DNA of 64,000 nt from Anabaena minutissima FACHB-250. Lineage in GTDB: Bacteria; Cyanobacteriota; Cyanobacteriia; Cyanobacteriales; Nostocaceae. Positions within the stretch are counted from its first letter, which is position 1. The number at the start of each line of letters is the position of its first letter. Shown piece by piece: positions 44,150 through 53,796 of this stretch. Both the position numbers and the translations under genes were made by a program. The notes beneath the pieces are model-generated. The model worked only from the letters and a program-made list of their open reading frames with translations. It made no database searches and was not told the origin of the DNA. The stretch spans positions 123,807-187,806 of the forward strand of contig NZ_JACJRG010000012.1 of NCBI RefSeq assembly GCF_014697125.1, in the 5' to 3' direction.

Positions 44150-44623
44150 TTAATTATGATTAGTCCACACAGGAGAATGAATAATAGCCTCAGCGTCAAG
44201 ATTGAACATCATCTTCTCTTCATCATTAATAAAATATCCTTGTAAGAAAGGTGATATTGATGGAGAGAATAATTCCGTAGATGGAGCTTTCATTTGGTGA
44301 ATATATAGCCACTCAATATCCATTAACTGCCTTACTAATAAACCTAAATATTTACCATTTTCTTCTAGTACAATTGCCATCATTTTAACCAGCATATTTG
44401 CTGTTTGTGACAATGGGGGATAACCGAGCATCTCATCTAAATCAACTAACCACAGCATTTCATCACGCCAGTTATAAACACCCAAAATATAACTAGACAT
44501 TTGAGGCACACCACATATATCCCCCAAAGATATTTGCAAAACCTCTGTGATCTGCTCCAAGGAAATTACTGCTGTATCTCGAACTCCCAAATTAAAACTT
44601 AAAAATTTTTGCGGCTTCTCCAA
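44150..44623 (-). CDS. pixI: PixI-type CheW adaptor
   Basis: A 157-residue CheW-domain protein that couples the receptor to the kinase. FLSFNLGVRDTAVISLEQIT, LGVYNWRDEMLWLVDLDEML and GLLVRQLMDIEWLYIHQMKA fit the five-strand CheW pattern. It lies between pixH and pixJ on the minus strand, 26 bases after pixH. Assignment as PixI rather than generic CheW rests on gene order. Confidence 0.85.
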   Translation of the reverse strand: MEKPQKFLSFNLGVRDTAVISLEQITEVLQISLGDICGVPQMSSYILGVYNWRDEMLWLVDLDEMLGYPPLSQTANMLVKMMAIVLEENGKYLGLLVRQLMDIEWLYIHQMKAPSTELFSPSISPFLQGYFINDEEKMMFNLDAEAIIHSPVWTNHN

Positions 44624-44649
44624 GATGATTAATCCTTTGATTACAATGC

Positions 44650-45012
44650 TTAATTAAAAAATTTCTTCAGTGTTAATGCTAACTCTTCCTGATTGATGGG
44701 TTTAGAAAGATAAGCTTCTGCACCTAGCATATTTCCCCAAATTTTATCTACATCACTATTTTTAGTAGAACAAAACACTACGGGTATTTTGCTGGTATCA
44801 GGATTGTTTTTCAGTTCTCGACAAATTTCAAAGCCACTTTTACCAGGCAAAATTACATCTAGAAAGATTAAATCTGGCCTATTATTATCCATTTTGATTT
44901 GAGCTTCTTCGCTGCTTGTCGCACTAATGACAGAACAACCTGCCTGTTGTAAATAACGGGTAAGGATTTCCATATCAGTCAAGCCATCTTCAATAACTAA
45001 AACAGTAGCCAT
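44650..45012 (-). CDS. pixH: PixH-type CheY response regulator
   Basis: A 120-residue single receiver domain. TVLVIEDGLTDMEILTRYLQ has the acidic pair, DLIFLDVILPGKSGFEICRE the phospho-Asp (about 53), VVFCSTK the Thr/Ser switch and AYLSKPINQEEL the Lys. In phototaxis systems PixH diverts or ends phosphate flow from the kinase. It precedes pixI directly. Confidence 0.87.
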   Translation of the reverse strand: MATVLVIEDGLTDMEILTRYLQQAGCSVISATSSEEAQIKMDNNRPDLIFLDVILPGKSGFEICRELKNNPDTSKIPVVFCSTKNSDVDKIWGNMLGAEAYLSKPINQEELALTLKKFFN

Positions 45013-45366
45013 AGTATCCCTTTGTAAATTTTGATAACTTAGCCAATATAAATTAAATGATCATTTAAGCCAGACACAACCAGGATTTTAGTTTGTTGTT
45101 ATTGTGGTTGTTTACTGCTAAATCTGGCTCAGAAAAACTACCTAATGTTACATTTTTTATTGTTATATCATTTCCAATTAATTGTGTATGAAACCCGCAG
45201 AACTCCACCCCAGTCACGAGGATGGGGTGGAATTCCATGACTGTTGAAAACATAACTAATTACGAATCTGATATTATTTTTCGCAATAAAATCATTTAAA
45301 AATCCAAAGCATAATTTAAGCCTGAGAATATGCTCAAGCCAATTCCAATGCTGCTTTGCTTATAAC
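45013..45366. other. Gap between pixG and pixH
   Basis: No convincing gene. A minus-strand frame at 45065-45253 has no recognisable sequence. A hairpin with arms ACTCCACCCC/GGGGTGGAAT lies at 45202-45232. Whether pixG is co-transcribed with pixH-L across this gap is unclear; AT-rich sequence upstream of the pixH start may be a separate promoter. Confidence 0.5.
45202..45232. terminator. Possible terminator hairpin after pixG
   Basis: ACTCCACCCC and GGGGTGGAAT form a 10-base stem with one mismatch and an 11-base loop. It lies about 135 bases beyond the pixG stop on the minus strand. No poly-U follows directly. Confidence 0.35.
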
Positions 45367-46563
45367 TCAAGCCATACCTTGTTGGAAAACCTCTAAATGG
45401 GATTTATTTTTGGCTGTAGATGAAGAGGTTATAGGCAAATACTTATGTACAATGCTCATAACTTTATCTATAGCCACAGGTTTAGTGAGAAAATCCGTAG
45501 AGCCGACTACTTTGGCGCGCACTCTATCTAATAGGCCATCATTACCCGTTAAAATAATTACAGGAGTATTAGCAAAAGTAGATATTCGTCGCAATTGTGT
45601 GCAGATTTCGTAACCACTAGCAACAGGCATAATTAAGTCTAAAAAAATCAGGTCTGGTTTCTCTTGAATCAAAATTGGTAAAGCCTGTACAGCATCTTGA
45701 ATTTTGATAAATCTCAGTCCGTGTGAGGTAATAATCTCCTCCAGCATTTTACAGACTTGAGGGCTATCATCTACGCAAGCTACCAATGGAGCGTAAGCTT
45801 TTTTCGGCTGTGCAGATATAGAGTTATTTGCAGGTTCTGTCAAAACTAAAGGTAAATCGGTTACTTCTACTAATTCGATAATGCCTTTGAGGACATAAGG
45901 AAGCAAGGAACGAGAAACAGGCAAAACATTCTGCTTCATTTTGGCGGCTAACTCTCGTAGTGTCAGTTTGCCATTAATCAAATTTACAAAGTTTTTGTAT
46001 ACTGGCGGACTGACTAGAGCCTGTAGTTGTTCTGGTCTTCTAATGACTGGTGCTAAGTCGGGAAAAACATTTGCTAAACCAGCTTGTGTCCAAACATTCC
46101 ATGAGTCTTGCATTTGTTTCATCGACACATCTGCACTAGTAAAACTCATGGGTGTTTCTAGGATCACCCCTTGATTGCGATCGCACTTGACTGCAACAAA
46201 CTTTGTTTGCTGGGCTAGGTCAAATAAAAGTTCTGCTAAAGTATTTTCTACAATAGCGTGAATTTGTTCTCTTTGAATTTTTTGTTTTTTATACAAAACT
46301 TCCAAAAGACGATAGTCCCAGTAATTAGTTGCTACGTCTTGCTTACGTAACTGAATTTTATCGACATCAATTTGCGGGCAATGTTGAGCCATAAGTCTAC
46401 GCCATCGCCGAAAAGGATGCGTTCCTCCTGCCGCCCAAACTATCCGTCCTAATCGATAGTAGAAAGTCCATTGATGTTCTTTTGGACTACTAAGAATCAA
46501 CTGCCCGTTATATTGCAGTTGAGTGCAGTTTTTAAATTCATCTAAAATGTTATTTGATACCAT
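45367..46563 (-). CDS. pixG: PixG-type PatA-N/response regulator protein
   Basis: A 398-residue protein of the PatA/PixG class. The N-terminal part is a PATAN (DUF4388-like) domain, with GQLILSSPKEHQWTFYYRLG and GRIVWAAGGTHPFRRWRR near 20-60, followed by a helical region. The C-terminal receiver (about 258-380) has VACVDDSPQVCKMLEEIITS, the phospho-Asp in DLIFLDLIMPVASG and FLTKPVAIDKV. PATAN proteins bind motor or pilus components and steer movement. It is first in the pix row. Confidence 0.87.
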   Translation of the reverse strand: MVSNNILDEFKNCTQLQYNGQLILSSPKEHQWTFYYRLGRIVWAAGGTHPFRRWRRLMAQHCPQIDVDKIQLRKQDVATNYWDYRLLEVLYKKQKIQREQIHAIVENTLAELLFDLAQQTKFVAVKCDRNQGVILETPMSFTSADVSMKQMQDSWNVWTQAGLANVFPDLAPVIRRPEQLQALVSPPVYKNFVNLINGKLTLRELAAKMKQNVLPVSRSLLPYVLKGIIELVEVTDLPLVLTEPANNSISAQPKKAYAPLVACVDDSPQVCKMLEEIITSHGLRFIKIQDAVQALPILIQEKPDLIFLDLIMPVASGYEICTQLRRISTFANTPVIILTGNDGLLDRVRAKVVGSTDFLTKPVAIDKVMSIVHKYLPITSSSTAKNKSHLEVFQQGMA

Positions 46564-47254
46564 CAGTTCCAGGTGTTCATACTGTGTGTTTTAATTCACA
46601 AGCCAGCTTTTTCAATAGCTTATCTATTCAGATACCCTGAGAAAGCTTTTTAATATTGATCAATTTATTGAGGCTACTGTTTTAAATAGTAGACTTTTAT
46701 CTTTTTATGTTTTGTAATGTCACAAAATTAATTTGATCATAAAAAAATAGGTTAATTAAAAACACTGCAAAAATACAGCAATTGAGTATGTACGATACAA
46801 ATTGTTCTCAAGCTAGTATAAATTACGGTTAATTTTTTCACGACTCAAATTTAATTGCTACACTTCACTATATGCTCCAACATCAAAACGCTTTTATTAG
46901 ATGTAACTATTTTAGAGATTGTTAATTTGATTTATATCCGTGGAAATTCTGATTTTTATTACCAATAAAAATCCTATGAGTCAAAAATATTTATGAGTTG
47001 TATCGAAGTATTTAAAAAAATAAAATTTAGTTACAAAATTTACATCTTTTCTGAACTTTTAACTTGCATCAAGCCCGAACGACTGGAAGTGATAGGTATA
47101 TATCCCTTCGTGGGTAGTGCTGTGTCAAGTTAGTTTTGATGGTTTGTAGTAAGGACTAAAGTACTTACTACAAACTTGCTTATCCATCAATTCAAACTTG
47201 ATGAACTAGTAGTACTCAAGACGTAATGATGGAAAAGTAGAGTTTCTTTCTGGT
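46564..47254. other. Intergenic region with one MITE, no gene
   Basis: The stretch upstream of pixG is AT-rich and should contain the pixG promoter. I see no open frame of substance up to 47119. A small mobile-type repeat occupies 47120-47206 and borders the transposase remnant that follows. Confidence 0.5.
47120..47206 (-). mobile_element. Short copy of a MITE-like element
   Basis: An 87-base element begins CTGTGTCAAGTTAGTTTTGA, contains GTAGTAAGGACTAAAGTACT then TACTACAAAC, and ends with TATCCATCAATTCAAACTTG. It matches the inverted copy at 61812-61920 along its whole length except for about 20 bases missing in the centre. It codes for nothing. Confidence 0.7.
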
Positions 47255-47700
47255 CTCGTCTCAGTTTATGGTTATTTTTGGCGATGGAGCAAAGATGGTA
47301 CATGGTTAAAGATTCACGATAAACTTTACCAGTGGTTTCGGGTTGCTGCTGGACGGGAAGTCCATCAGAAGCCGCAGTTGATAGCCAATCAGTGGAAACC
47401 GCAACGATGATTTCCATTGATGTGGGCTATGACGCAGGTAAAAAGATACATGGGCGCAAGCAACATCTAAGTGTGGATCTGTTAGGGCTGGTTTTGCGGG
47501 TGTTGGTAAATTCTGCCAGTCTTCCTGAACATGAAGGAACCAAAAAAGTCCTCAACCGAGTTCACGATACAGGCAATTCAATCAAGTAAAACGCTTGAAC
47601 ATTATTTGGATGGATGGAGGATACAGAGGTGAAGAATTTATGCATTGGGTAATGGATATGTTTCGCTCGATTGTTCTTCGACCCTTGGAGAAATGGGTTC
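47255..47700 (+). pseudogene. Decayed IS5-type transposase
   Basis: Three frames in turn carry transposase sequence. VYGYFWRWSKDGTWLKIHDK then LYQWFRVAAGRE is first; after a shift comes SEAAVDSQSVETATMISIDV then GYDAGKKIHGRKQHLSVDLL with the first catalytic Asp; after a stop comes WMDGGYRGEEFMHWVMDMF. The N-terminal part, the third catalytic residue and both insertion-sequence ends are missing. It is inactive. Confidence 0.85.
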
Positions 47701-47914
47701 TATCAATAGTGAATATCAATTGTTTCTTCTCTCGGATATAGCTATTTCTTACCCATCGTTTTATGAGCGGAAACCATAGGTACTCAATTGATAATTGCGG
47801 TAGTGATAAAAATTTTTGTATACTCCTGTGCCTACTTTCAAATAAAATTGGTTGCGGAAATACTGATGAGAGCTTTTCTATCGTCACAGTTTTATGAAAC
47901 TGTAGCAGCATCAC
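47700..47914 (-). pseudogene. Fragment of an IS4-type transposase
   Basis: The minus-strand frame MMLLQFHKTVTIEKLSSVFP, QPILFESRHRSIQKFLSLPQ, EYLWFPLIKRWVRNS and LIFTIDRTHF matches the N-terminal part of an IS4-like transposase, up to the first catalytic Asp in TIDRT. It is cut off near 47695, where the sequence becomes antisense to the IS5-type remnant. One element has therefore jumped into, or been joined to, the other. Confidence 0.75.
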
Positions 47915-48276
47915 TAAGATTTATAGCATCTTGTACTGTGTCGGTGACAGTACCTTTTCAAAGCAGTTTTGGTAGAATTTAGGTATCATTTTCATTTGAT
48001 AGGTCTTGTTGACAATACCTGGCCTATCTTTTTCTACCCTAAAACGGTAACACTCCTCTACTGACATGGCTTCAGCCGCTTTGTCACCCCGTCAGGAAGA
48101 ACCTAAATTTTCTCCACGACTTACTTAATTTATAAATGCTGTTAACAAATTGTATTTAGAGTTCGATTACCAAAAATTACAAAAAAAATTTTAATAATAG
48201 AAACTAATAAATATTATTTTGCAGGACAGTTGAATAGAGATTCTTTACTTGCTAAACTAAAAATCTCTTATAAATT
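47915..48276. other. Intergenic stretch after the transposase remnants
   Basis: No gene is supported. It may contain the lost upstream part of the IS4-type transposase and a CGCTTTGTCACCCCG block. The second half is strongly AT-rich and could promote the next gene. Confidence 0.4.
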
Positions 48277-48630
48277 TTGAGATTCCTAGATACTTCACCT
48301 CCAGCACAGCCGCAAAATATGCACCCAGTACAACCGATAGAACCATCATTGCCAGAACCTATTAGTGGTAATTGGTATTTACTCACTGTTCGGTCTAAAA
48401 AAAGAGACTCATTTCTAAAATATCTAAATCTTGCCATTGTTCAACATAATTTACAAGAATTAATTTTAGAAATAAAAATTCCGCAGGATAAAGTCTATGA
48501 AGATATTGTTTTGCTGAATTTAAGCAACTTTAATACTGCAAATTCTCAATTACAAAAAATTGATCATTTTCAAAGTCTTCAACGCAAACCATTACCATTG
48601 GCACAGGTTAGCCGAATGGCAGGAAACTAA
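48277..48630 (+). CDS. Small protein with a NusG N-domain-like region
   Basis: A protein of 103 residues from the ATG at 48319, or 117 from an in-frame TTG at 48277. The proline-rich N-terminus (SPPAQPQN, then PVQPIEPSLPEPISG) still looks coding upstream of the ATG, so the true start may have been lost. GNWYLLTVRSKKRDSFLKYL resembles the first strand and helix of NusG N-terminal (NGN) domains; QELILEIKIPQDKVYEDIVL follows. Related short cyanobacterial proteins have no known role. The gene stands alone, so I cannot infer a function from context. Confidence 0.6.
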   Translation: MRFLDTSPPAQPQNMHPVQPIEPSLPEPISGNWYLLTVRSKKRDSFLKYLNLAIVQHNLQELILEIKIPQDKVYEDIVLLNLSNFNTANSQLQKIDHFQSLQRKPLPLAQVSRMAGN

Positions 48631-48903
48631 TAATCTGCTTTGATGAAATTATCGTGCTATTAAACCCTACCTAAGCAAAAAAATATAACTACGCCACGCT
48701 ACCCCAGCAAAAACTAAAGGGGGTTACTATACCTCATTAACTTCCTGAACTATCTCTAAAAACTTATATAGTTTGGGAAGTCTCATTTTTACGCCACGCC
48801 AAATAATAGCGATGACCTCCGGTCGGCGGAACGCCATCGCCACTGGCGGTGCAGCCTCATGAATATCCTGTGATTAAGCAGTCATCAAAAAATTAACAAT
48901 CTT

Positions 48904-49683
48904 ATGAATAATTTTGTAAAATCCCAAAATTATTGGAATGCGGCTTTTTATGAAAGTCAACATAACTTCGTTTGGCAATACGGCGCAGACTTGCTGCAAT
49001 TACTCAATCCTCAGCCAGGAGAATTAATTCTAGATTTGGGTTGTGGGACTGGGCAACTGACAGAAAAAATTGCCCAGTTAGGAGCTGACATCAGGGGAAT
49101 TGATAGTGCAGTAACGATGATTGAGAAAGCTAGACAAAACTATCCTCATCTGCCTTTTGATGTCGCGGATGCCCGCAATTTTCTAGTAGAACAGCCATTA
49201 GATGCGGTCTTTTCCAATGCAGCACTCCATTGGATCAAACCACCGGAAACTGCTACACGTTGCATATATCAAGCACTCAAACCAGGAGGACGATTTGTAG
49301 CTGAATTTGGCGGAAAAGGGAATATTAGCGCAATTATTACAGCTTTATATCTTGGATTAACAGCCAATGGTATTTCTCAACCACAAATACTGAACCCTTG
49401 GTACTTTCCTAGTATAGGGGAATACGTTACTATATTAGAAGCACAGGGATTTGATGTAATCTATGCCACCTTGTTTAACCGTCCTACTCCCCTATCGGAA
49501 ACAAAAGCAGGTCTAGCAAACTGGATAAAGATGTTTGCTAATGATTTCTTTGTCGATCTATCTTCCGAACAGAAAACCCAAGTCATTTATGAGGTAGAGA
49601 AGAGTCTACAAGAACAACTTTATCACCAGGGAATATGGACAATAGATTATCGAAGAATTCGCATAATTGCTATTAAAATTTAA
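48904..49683 (+). CDS. Class I SAM-dependent methyltransferase
   Basis: A 259-residue methyltransferase resembling trans-aconitate 2-methyltransferase and related small-molecule enzymes. Motif I is LILDLGCGTGQLTEKIAQLG, motif II GIDSAVTMIEKAR, then FDVADARNF and DAVFSNAALHWI (motif IV with the acceptor-side pattern). The substrate is unknown. The next gene, for a secreted protein, starts 23 bases downstream; they may share a transcript. Confidence 0.85.
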   Translation: MNNFVKSQNYWNAAFYESQHNFVWQYGADLLQLLNPQPGELILDLGCGTGQLTEKIAQLGADIRGIDSAVTMIEKARQNYPHLPFDVADARNFLVEQPLDAVFSNAALHWIKPPETATRCIYQALKPGGRFVAEFGGKGNISAIITALYLGLTANGISQPQILNPWYFPSIGEYVTILEAQGFDVIYATLFNRPTPLSETKAGLANWIKMFANDFFVDLSSEQKTQVIYEVEKSLQEQLYHQGIWTIDYRRIRIIAIKI

Positions 49684-49706
49684 CTCAAACAGGAGTGAAT
49701 TTAGCT

Positions 49707-50216
49707 ATGCTTAGACACAAAATACTATCATTACTAACCATAACTCTCAGCCCAATTTTATTTGTCTCAACTCTACCGTCAATAGCTGAGACTTCATCAA
49801 TTACAAAATATTCAGATGCACCTTTAAATCTAGATTTACTTAATAACCCCCAAGGCGGTGTATTGACAGCCAATACCATTAAATTAACAGGACTAACTAC
49901 TCCTAGTTTATGGTTAGCAAAAGAAATTTCTGAGAACAAGTTATTGGATAACTGGATAGCATATCCATCTACTCAAGCTGAACCTAGTAGAGTAGACCTA
50001 GTAGTTAATCAACAAATTTGGAGTTTGTTAGATTATCTAGAACGTTATGAGTTTGTGAATCGCTTGGGTAACACAGCCAGGAAAGACAATTATAATTTGC
50101 GGGTTTTTAATTATCAAGGGGATTTATTGGCAAGCTATACCTGTAAATTTCCGACTAATCCCACTGCTTGTAATATCCAGATGAATGTTCAGTATAAGTT
50201 AGGTTTAAACCGCTAG
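49707..50216 (+). CDS. Secreted protein of unknown function
   Basis: A protein of about 169 residues. MLRHKILSLLTITLSPILFV with a cut near SIAE looks like a signal peptide. The mature part has a tyrosine- and asparagine-rich end (YLERYEFVNRLGNTARKDNY, NYQGDLLASYTC). Two cysteines, in SYTCKFPTNPTAC, may form a disulfide. AGGAG at 49691-49695 is close before the ATG at 49707; the in-frame GTG at 49695 overlaps that site and is unlikely. No family is recognised. Confidence 0.65.
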   Translation: MLRHKILSLLTITLSPILFVSTLPSIAETSSITKYSDAPLNLDLLNNPQGGVLTANTIKLTGLTTPSLWLAKEISENKLLDNWIAYPSTQAEPSRVDLVVNQQIWSLLDYLERYEFVNRLGNTARKDNYNLRVFNYQGDLLASYTCKFPTNPTACNIQMNVQYKLGLNR

Positions 50217-50415
50217 AGCAATAGTATATTCACATCCCAAAACTTTAAAAATATGAGGGATAAAGAGGTTGAAAAAATATTTTGCTACAACCTAAATTTT
50301 ATTAATTTGTAGTGAATTTACTAGGCAAAAGCTCTGCCTTTCTTCTCGCTAACCTCTGCGTGCCTCTGCGGTTAAAAAAACTTAAAAAGAAACCATTCAT
50401 TTAATCATTGCATGG

Positions 50416-51582
50416 TTATGCTTTGATTTGGGTAAATAAATTTTCATACTGTTTGTTAGTTTCTGGTGAAACAGGAAGCAAAAATTCACTTTTGTCGAAA
50501 ACTTCACGACTATTCAATAACAAACTGGCGAATGATGGCTGAATATCAGAAGCGGTGATATCTTTAGCCATTGGAGAATTACTTTTAGTCTGTAAAGCAA
50601 TTTGCTTGGCAATCTTTGTTTGCCAACAAAAATCAATCCATTGCGATGATAAATTGTCCTTACCTACACCCTTGGGACTGACCCACAAATCTGACCAAAT
50701 AGCTGTTCCAGAATAGGGAATAACCATACTCAGTTTTGGATAACGACTTAAAATTGGTACTATGTCACTTGACCAACCAACTGCCAACCAAGTATCGCCC
50801 ATAATTAAAGGTTCTAGGTAGGTATTAGAACTGTAGAATTTTACCTGTTGGTTTAAGGCTTTAAGTTCTGCTGCTAATTGTGGAACTGAGTCTAGATTTG
50901 TAGTGTTGTAGGATTTGCCTAGTTTCTTGAGAACTAAACCAATTACTTCTCTGGGTTGGTTGAGTAAAGAAAAATGCGATCGCAATTCGTCCCGCCACAA
51001 ATCACTCCAATCCTGCGGTGTCCATCCCAATGCTTGAAACTTTTCTCGGTTATACACCATAACTGTACTACCCCAACGGTAAGGCGCAGCCCAAACCTTT
51101 CCTTGAGGATCTGGGAAACCTTGGTCGTTGCGTGTCACTAATTCTTGCCATCTAGAATCTAAACCAGGCCAATTCTTTAACTGTTTTGGTTCTAGTGGTT
51201 GAATTAATTGCTGTTCAATTGCTGTTTGCAGCCAATAATCTCCCAATGTCAACAAGTTAGCTAACGTAGGAGTTTGCGATTGTCTAAATGGGATGAAGCG
51301 ACTCCATCCTGCATCTTCATTGCTTTTTGGTTTTTGCTGCCAAGTTTGCAATTGCTTAAAAGCATCTTGGATCTGTGGAACTGGAGCAAACTTAAGTTGC
51401 ACCTGTTGCTGCAAATTCTTGCGAAATTTATCAACTACCTGAGCAGGAATAGAATCTTTCAATAATTGGACATTGAGTTGTGCTTGCTTATTGTTACCGC
51501 ACCCAATTAATAGTTGTGAAACTGCCAATCCACCCATGCTAAGGAGAAAAGACCGTCGATTAATAGATTCGAGATGATACAT
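50416..51582 (-). CDS. PotD-like polyamine-binding lipoprotein
   Basis: A 388-residue binding protein resembling PotD but distant from the one at 34794. The leader MYHLESINRRSFLLSMGGLA, then QLLIGCGN, has twin-arginine-like features and a lipid Cys near residue 28. WAAPYRWGSTVMVYN, DWSDLWRDELRSHFSLLNQP and VIPYSGTAIWSDLWVSPKG are the conserved lobes. No ATPase or permease gene is beside it. It could supply the potADB system or another transporter. Confidence 0.8.
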   Translation of the reverse strand: MYHLESINRRSFLLSMGGLAVSQLLIGCGNNKQAQLNVQLLKDSIPAQVVDKFRKNLQQQVQLKFAPVPQIQDAFKQLQTWQQKPKSNEDAGWSRFIPFRQSQTPTLANLLTLGDYWLQTAIEQQLIQPLEPKQLKNWPGLDSRWQELVTRNDQGFPDPQGKVWAAPYRWGSTVMVYNREKFQALGWTPQDWSDLWRDELRSHFSLLNQPREVIGLVLKKLGKSYNTTNLDSVPQLAAELKALNQQVKFYSSNTYLEPLIMGDTWLAVGWSSDIVPILSRYPKLSMVIPYSGTAIWSDLWVSPKGVGKDNLSSQWIDFCWQTKIAKQIALQTKSNSPMAKDITASDIQPSFASLLLNSREVFDKSEFLLPVSPETNKQYENLFTQIKA

Positions 51583-52161
51583 ATATAAAAATGTATAAGA
51601 ATATATTATTGATTAACTAACACAAACATCCTCATTTTTCAACATAGGTGTAGGGCGCAGTGAGTAGTCCGTTAGGCTGCTGTGACGACTTGAAGGAACT
51701 GCGAACCCGGATGGAGAAGCAGGGGAGACAAGAAGTAATTTTTTGACGGTTGACTTTTTTCTGCTCAATGCCCACTTCCTTTTCCCAGCTAAGAGCTTAA
51801 CATTGTCAGCATTTCTTCATGATTAGATTGTTTATTTATACAACTTTATGTTAATAAAACTACAAATCAATAATATAGGTCTATGAGCAATAATTTGGGC
51901 TTTTAGTCTAGTTTTCTGTTAATTTTGCAGTAAATCAAAGAGCCAGTGACTTGAGAAATTTGCCAGAAATAACCTCTAAAGCTTAATTGATCTCAATATC
52001 TAATGAGCATTAGCTGGAAACAATGTTGAGTCATGTATAAAAATAATTAGCTAAGTATCATATTCCCCTGAAAGATTTGAATAATTAAATAATTCATAAG
52101 TATGTTTAACATTGTCAGTAAATTGAATAACATATAGAAAATGTGCAGCCGAGGGTATTAA
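51583..52161. other. Intergenic region without visible genes
   Basis: Divergent starts flank it (the binding protein on minus, the coiled-coil gene on plus), so it holds two promoters. A patch near 51650-51740 (GTAGGGCGCAGTGAGTAGTC, GAGAAGCAGGGGAGACAAG) is of the dispersed-repeat type. The rest is AT-rich with no clear structure. Confidence 0.5.
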
Positions 52162-52536
52162 ATGGAGCTATTACAAGAACAAATCTTAACTGTAAGTAAT
52201 AAACTGGATGCCCTCTATCAGTTTATTGAGCAACTCGACTTAAAAGTGGCTCAAGCTGTTTCAGAATGCTCCTTAGCAAGAACAGAAGCAAAGGAAAATG
52301 TCCAGGAAAGTAGCGATCCTACTTACTCCCAGTTCAAAGGACAGATCAAGTTCAATTCGGAACTAGAACACAAGGATGTGTTAATAGACGGCGTTTATCT
52401 AGAAATGAATCGCCAAAGTGGAGAGAAAAATTTATCCCCAGAAATTCAAATACAGAGACTAACAGCACAATTAACCGCAGCATACAATCGTATTGCAGCT
52501 TTAGAAGAACAATTACTTAGAGAGAGAATACATTAA
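52162..52536 (+). CDS. Small coiled-coil protein, unknown function
   Basis: A 124-residue protein with heptad patterns at both ends (ELLQEQILTVSNKLDALYQF at the start, IQRLTAQLTAAYNRIAALEE near the end) and a central polar part (SSDPTYSQFKGQIKFNSELE). No family is known to me. Composition and codon use are like its neighbours. It is convergent with the cobT-like gene. Confidence 0.6.
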   Translation: MELLQEQILTVSNKLDALYQFIEQLDLKVAQAVSECSLARTEAKENVQESSDPTYSQFKGQIKFNSELEHKDVLIDGVYLEMNRQSGEKNLSPEIQIQRLTAQLTAAYNRIAALEEQLLRERIH

Positions 52537-52608
52537 TAGTGCTGAGTTATGAGTTGGGGATTGACTCAGAATTCAGTACGGGGTTTTGCCTGGCTAGACT
52601 AAAAAAAT

Positions 52609-53790
52609 TTATAACTTTTGATTATTAATTTGGCTTAGTTGTTCAATTTGGGCTTCGATCGCAGCTAAAAGTTGCTCTTGCTGCCAATTTTGACTGAGAT
52701 TGGCGGCTATACAAGCTGCGCCAGCACCCACACCTTCTTTAACAAATCCCCGTTCATAGGCTTGGAGTTGGGGGTAAGAAGAATTAGCAAAACTCAAACT
52801 GGTAGCCAGTAAGGGAGGAGTTTGACTATCAAGATATTTGCTATTTTTGCCTAAACTGAGGGCGAGATTAACTGTATCACCCGTAGAATCTTCCGCTACC
52901 CATCGGGTTGTACCTACAACTACTGCGGCTGGTTGCCAAGATAATTTATAAGTCTGTGCGATCGCACTAGTGAGAGCATAAACCGCCAGCATTTGCGTCC
53001 CACCAGCCAACATTACACCACAACGACGACTAGCGGCGATCGTCATCCCAGCCACTACTACCTGCATCGGATCACCAACTGCCGCAACTAATTCTAGCGG
53101 ATCAATTGGAGTAGCGTGAGGAGACAAGGGAGATAAAGAAGCTTTTTCTCCCTTGTCCGCCTTTTCAATCTTTGCCAACCCTTCTTGCACCACTTGCCAT
53201 TTTTGTTCGTGGTTACAAATAGGGTGGCTACTATTGACTTTTCCGACTGCGTTTATACCCAAGCCCGTGAAAATCGCTAAAGCTGTTGTAGTCCCACCAA
53301 CAACACATTCACTCAAAATTAGATATCCTTTTTGATTTTTGTCCGCCAGGCGATCGCCCCAAAGCAGTCCTTGCTTAAATAATTTGTGTACAGTTGCTAA
53401 CTTTATTGCTGTACCTGTACTTAAACATCTAGCTGGACAACCGCCCAAATCAATGAGTGGCATAGATACAGTTTGAGGTAATCCAGCATCAAATAAATAT
53501 ACTGGTATATTTAGCGACTCTAAAACAGCGCGAGAAATCAACACAGGAGATGCTCCCGCCGTCAGTGGAGGTAAAGGATATTGGGGTTTGTGTTTTGCAC
53601 CGTAGTATAAAAATTCAGCATCAGCACAGGCAGTATATTTCCGATCCTCTGGAGTGCAACCAGCTGCGGAAATTCCTGGAATCAACCCAGTTTCCGTAAA
53701 ACCTAACACACAAGCAAACAGAGGAACATGACCGCGATATTGCCTCAGCCATGCCTCACCCTGTTCTTTTCCGGTATAGATGTGAATCAT
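52609..53790 (-). CDS. cobT: CobT-like phosphoribosyltransferase (UPF0284 family)
   Basis: A 393-residue protein of the family annotated as a nicotinate-nucleotide-dependent phosphoribosyltransferase. It would activate the lower ligand base for cobamide (B12-type) synthesis. GFTETGLIPGISAAGCTPED, LGGCPARCLSTGTAIK, LSECVVGGTTTALAI and VGDPMQVVVAGM are family stretches, and GVMLAGGTQMLAVYAL a core one. An insert ADKGEKASLSPLSPH is encoded by an 11-base-arm inverted repeat (53123-53157), probably a small mobile sequence kept in frame. It lies after the DUF2232 gene. Confidence 0.83.
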   Translation of the reverse strand: MIHIYTGKEQGEAWLRQYRGHVPLFACVLGFTETGLIPGISAAGCTPEDRKYTACADAEFLYYGAKHKPQYPLPPLTAGASPVLISRAVLESLNIPVYLFDAGLPQTVSMPLIDLGGCPARCLSTGTAIKLATVHKLFKQGLLWGDRLADKNQKGYLILSECVVGGTTTALAIFTGLGINAVGKVNSSHPICNHEQKWQVVQEGLAKIEKADKGEKASLSPLSPHATPIDPLELVAAVGDPMQVVVAGMTIAASRRCGVMLAGGTQMLAVYALTSAIAQTYKLSWQPAAVVVGTTRWVAEDSTGDTVNLALSLGKNSKYLDSQTPPLLATSLSFANSSYPQLQAYERGFVKEGVGAGAACIAANLSQNWQQEQLLAAIEAQIEQLSQINNQKL

Positions 53791-53796
53791 ACAATT

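Noticed and set aside
45065..45253. 62-residue minus-strand open frame between pixG and pixH
   Set aside because: No recognisable sequence, no ribosome site and a hairpin inside it; treated as intergenic.
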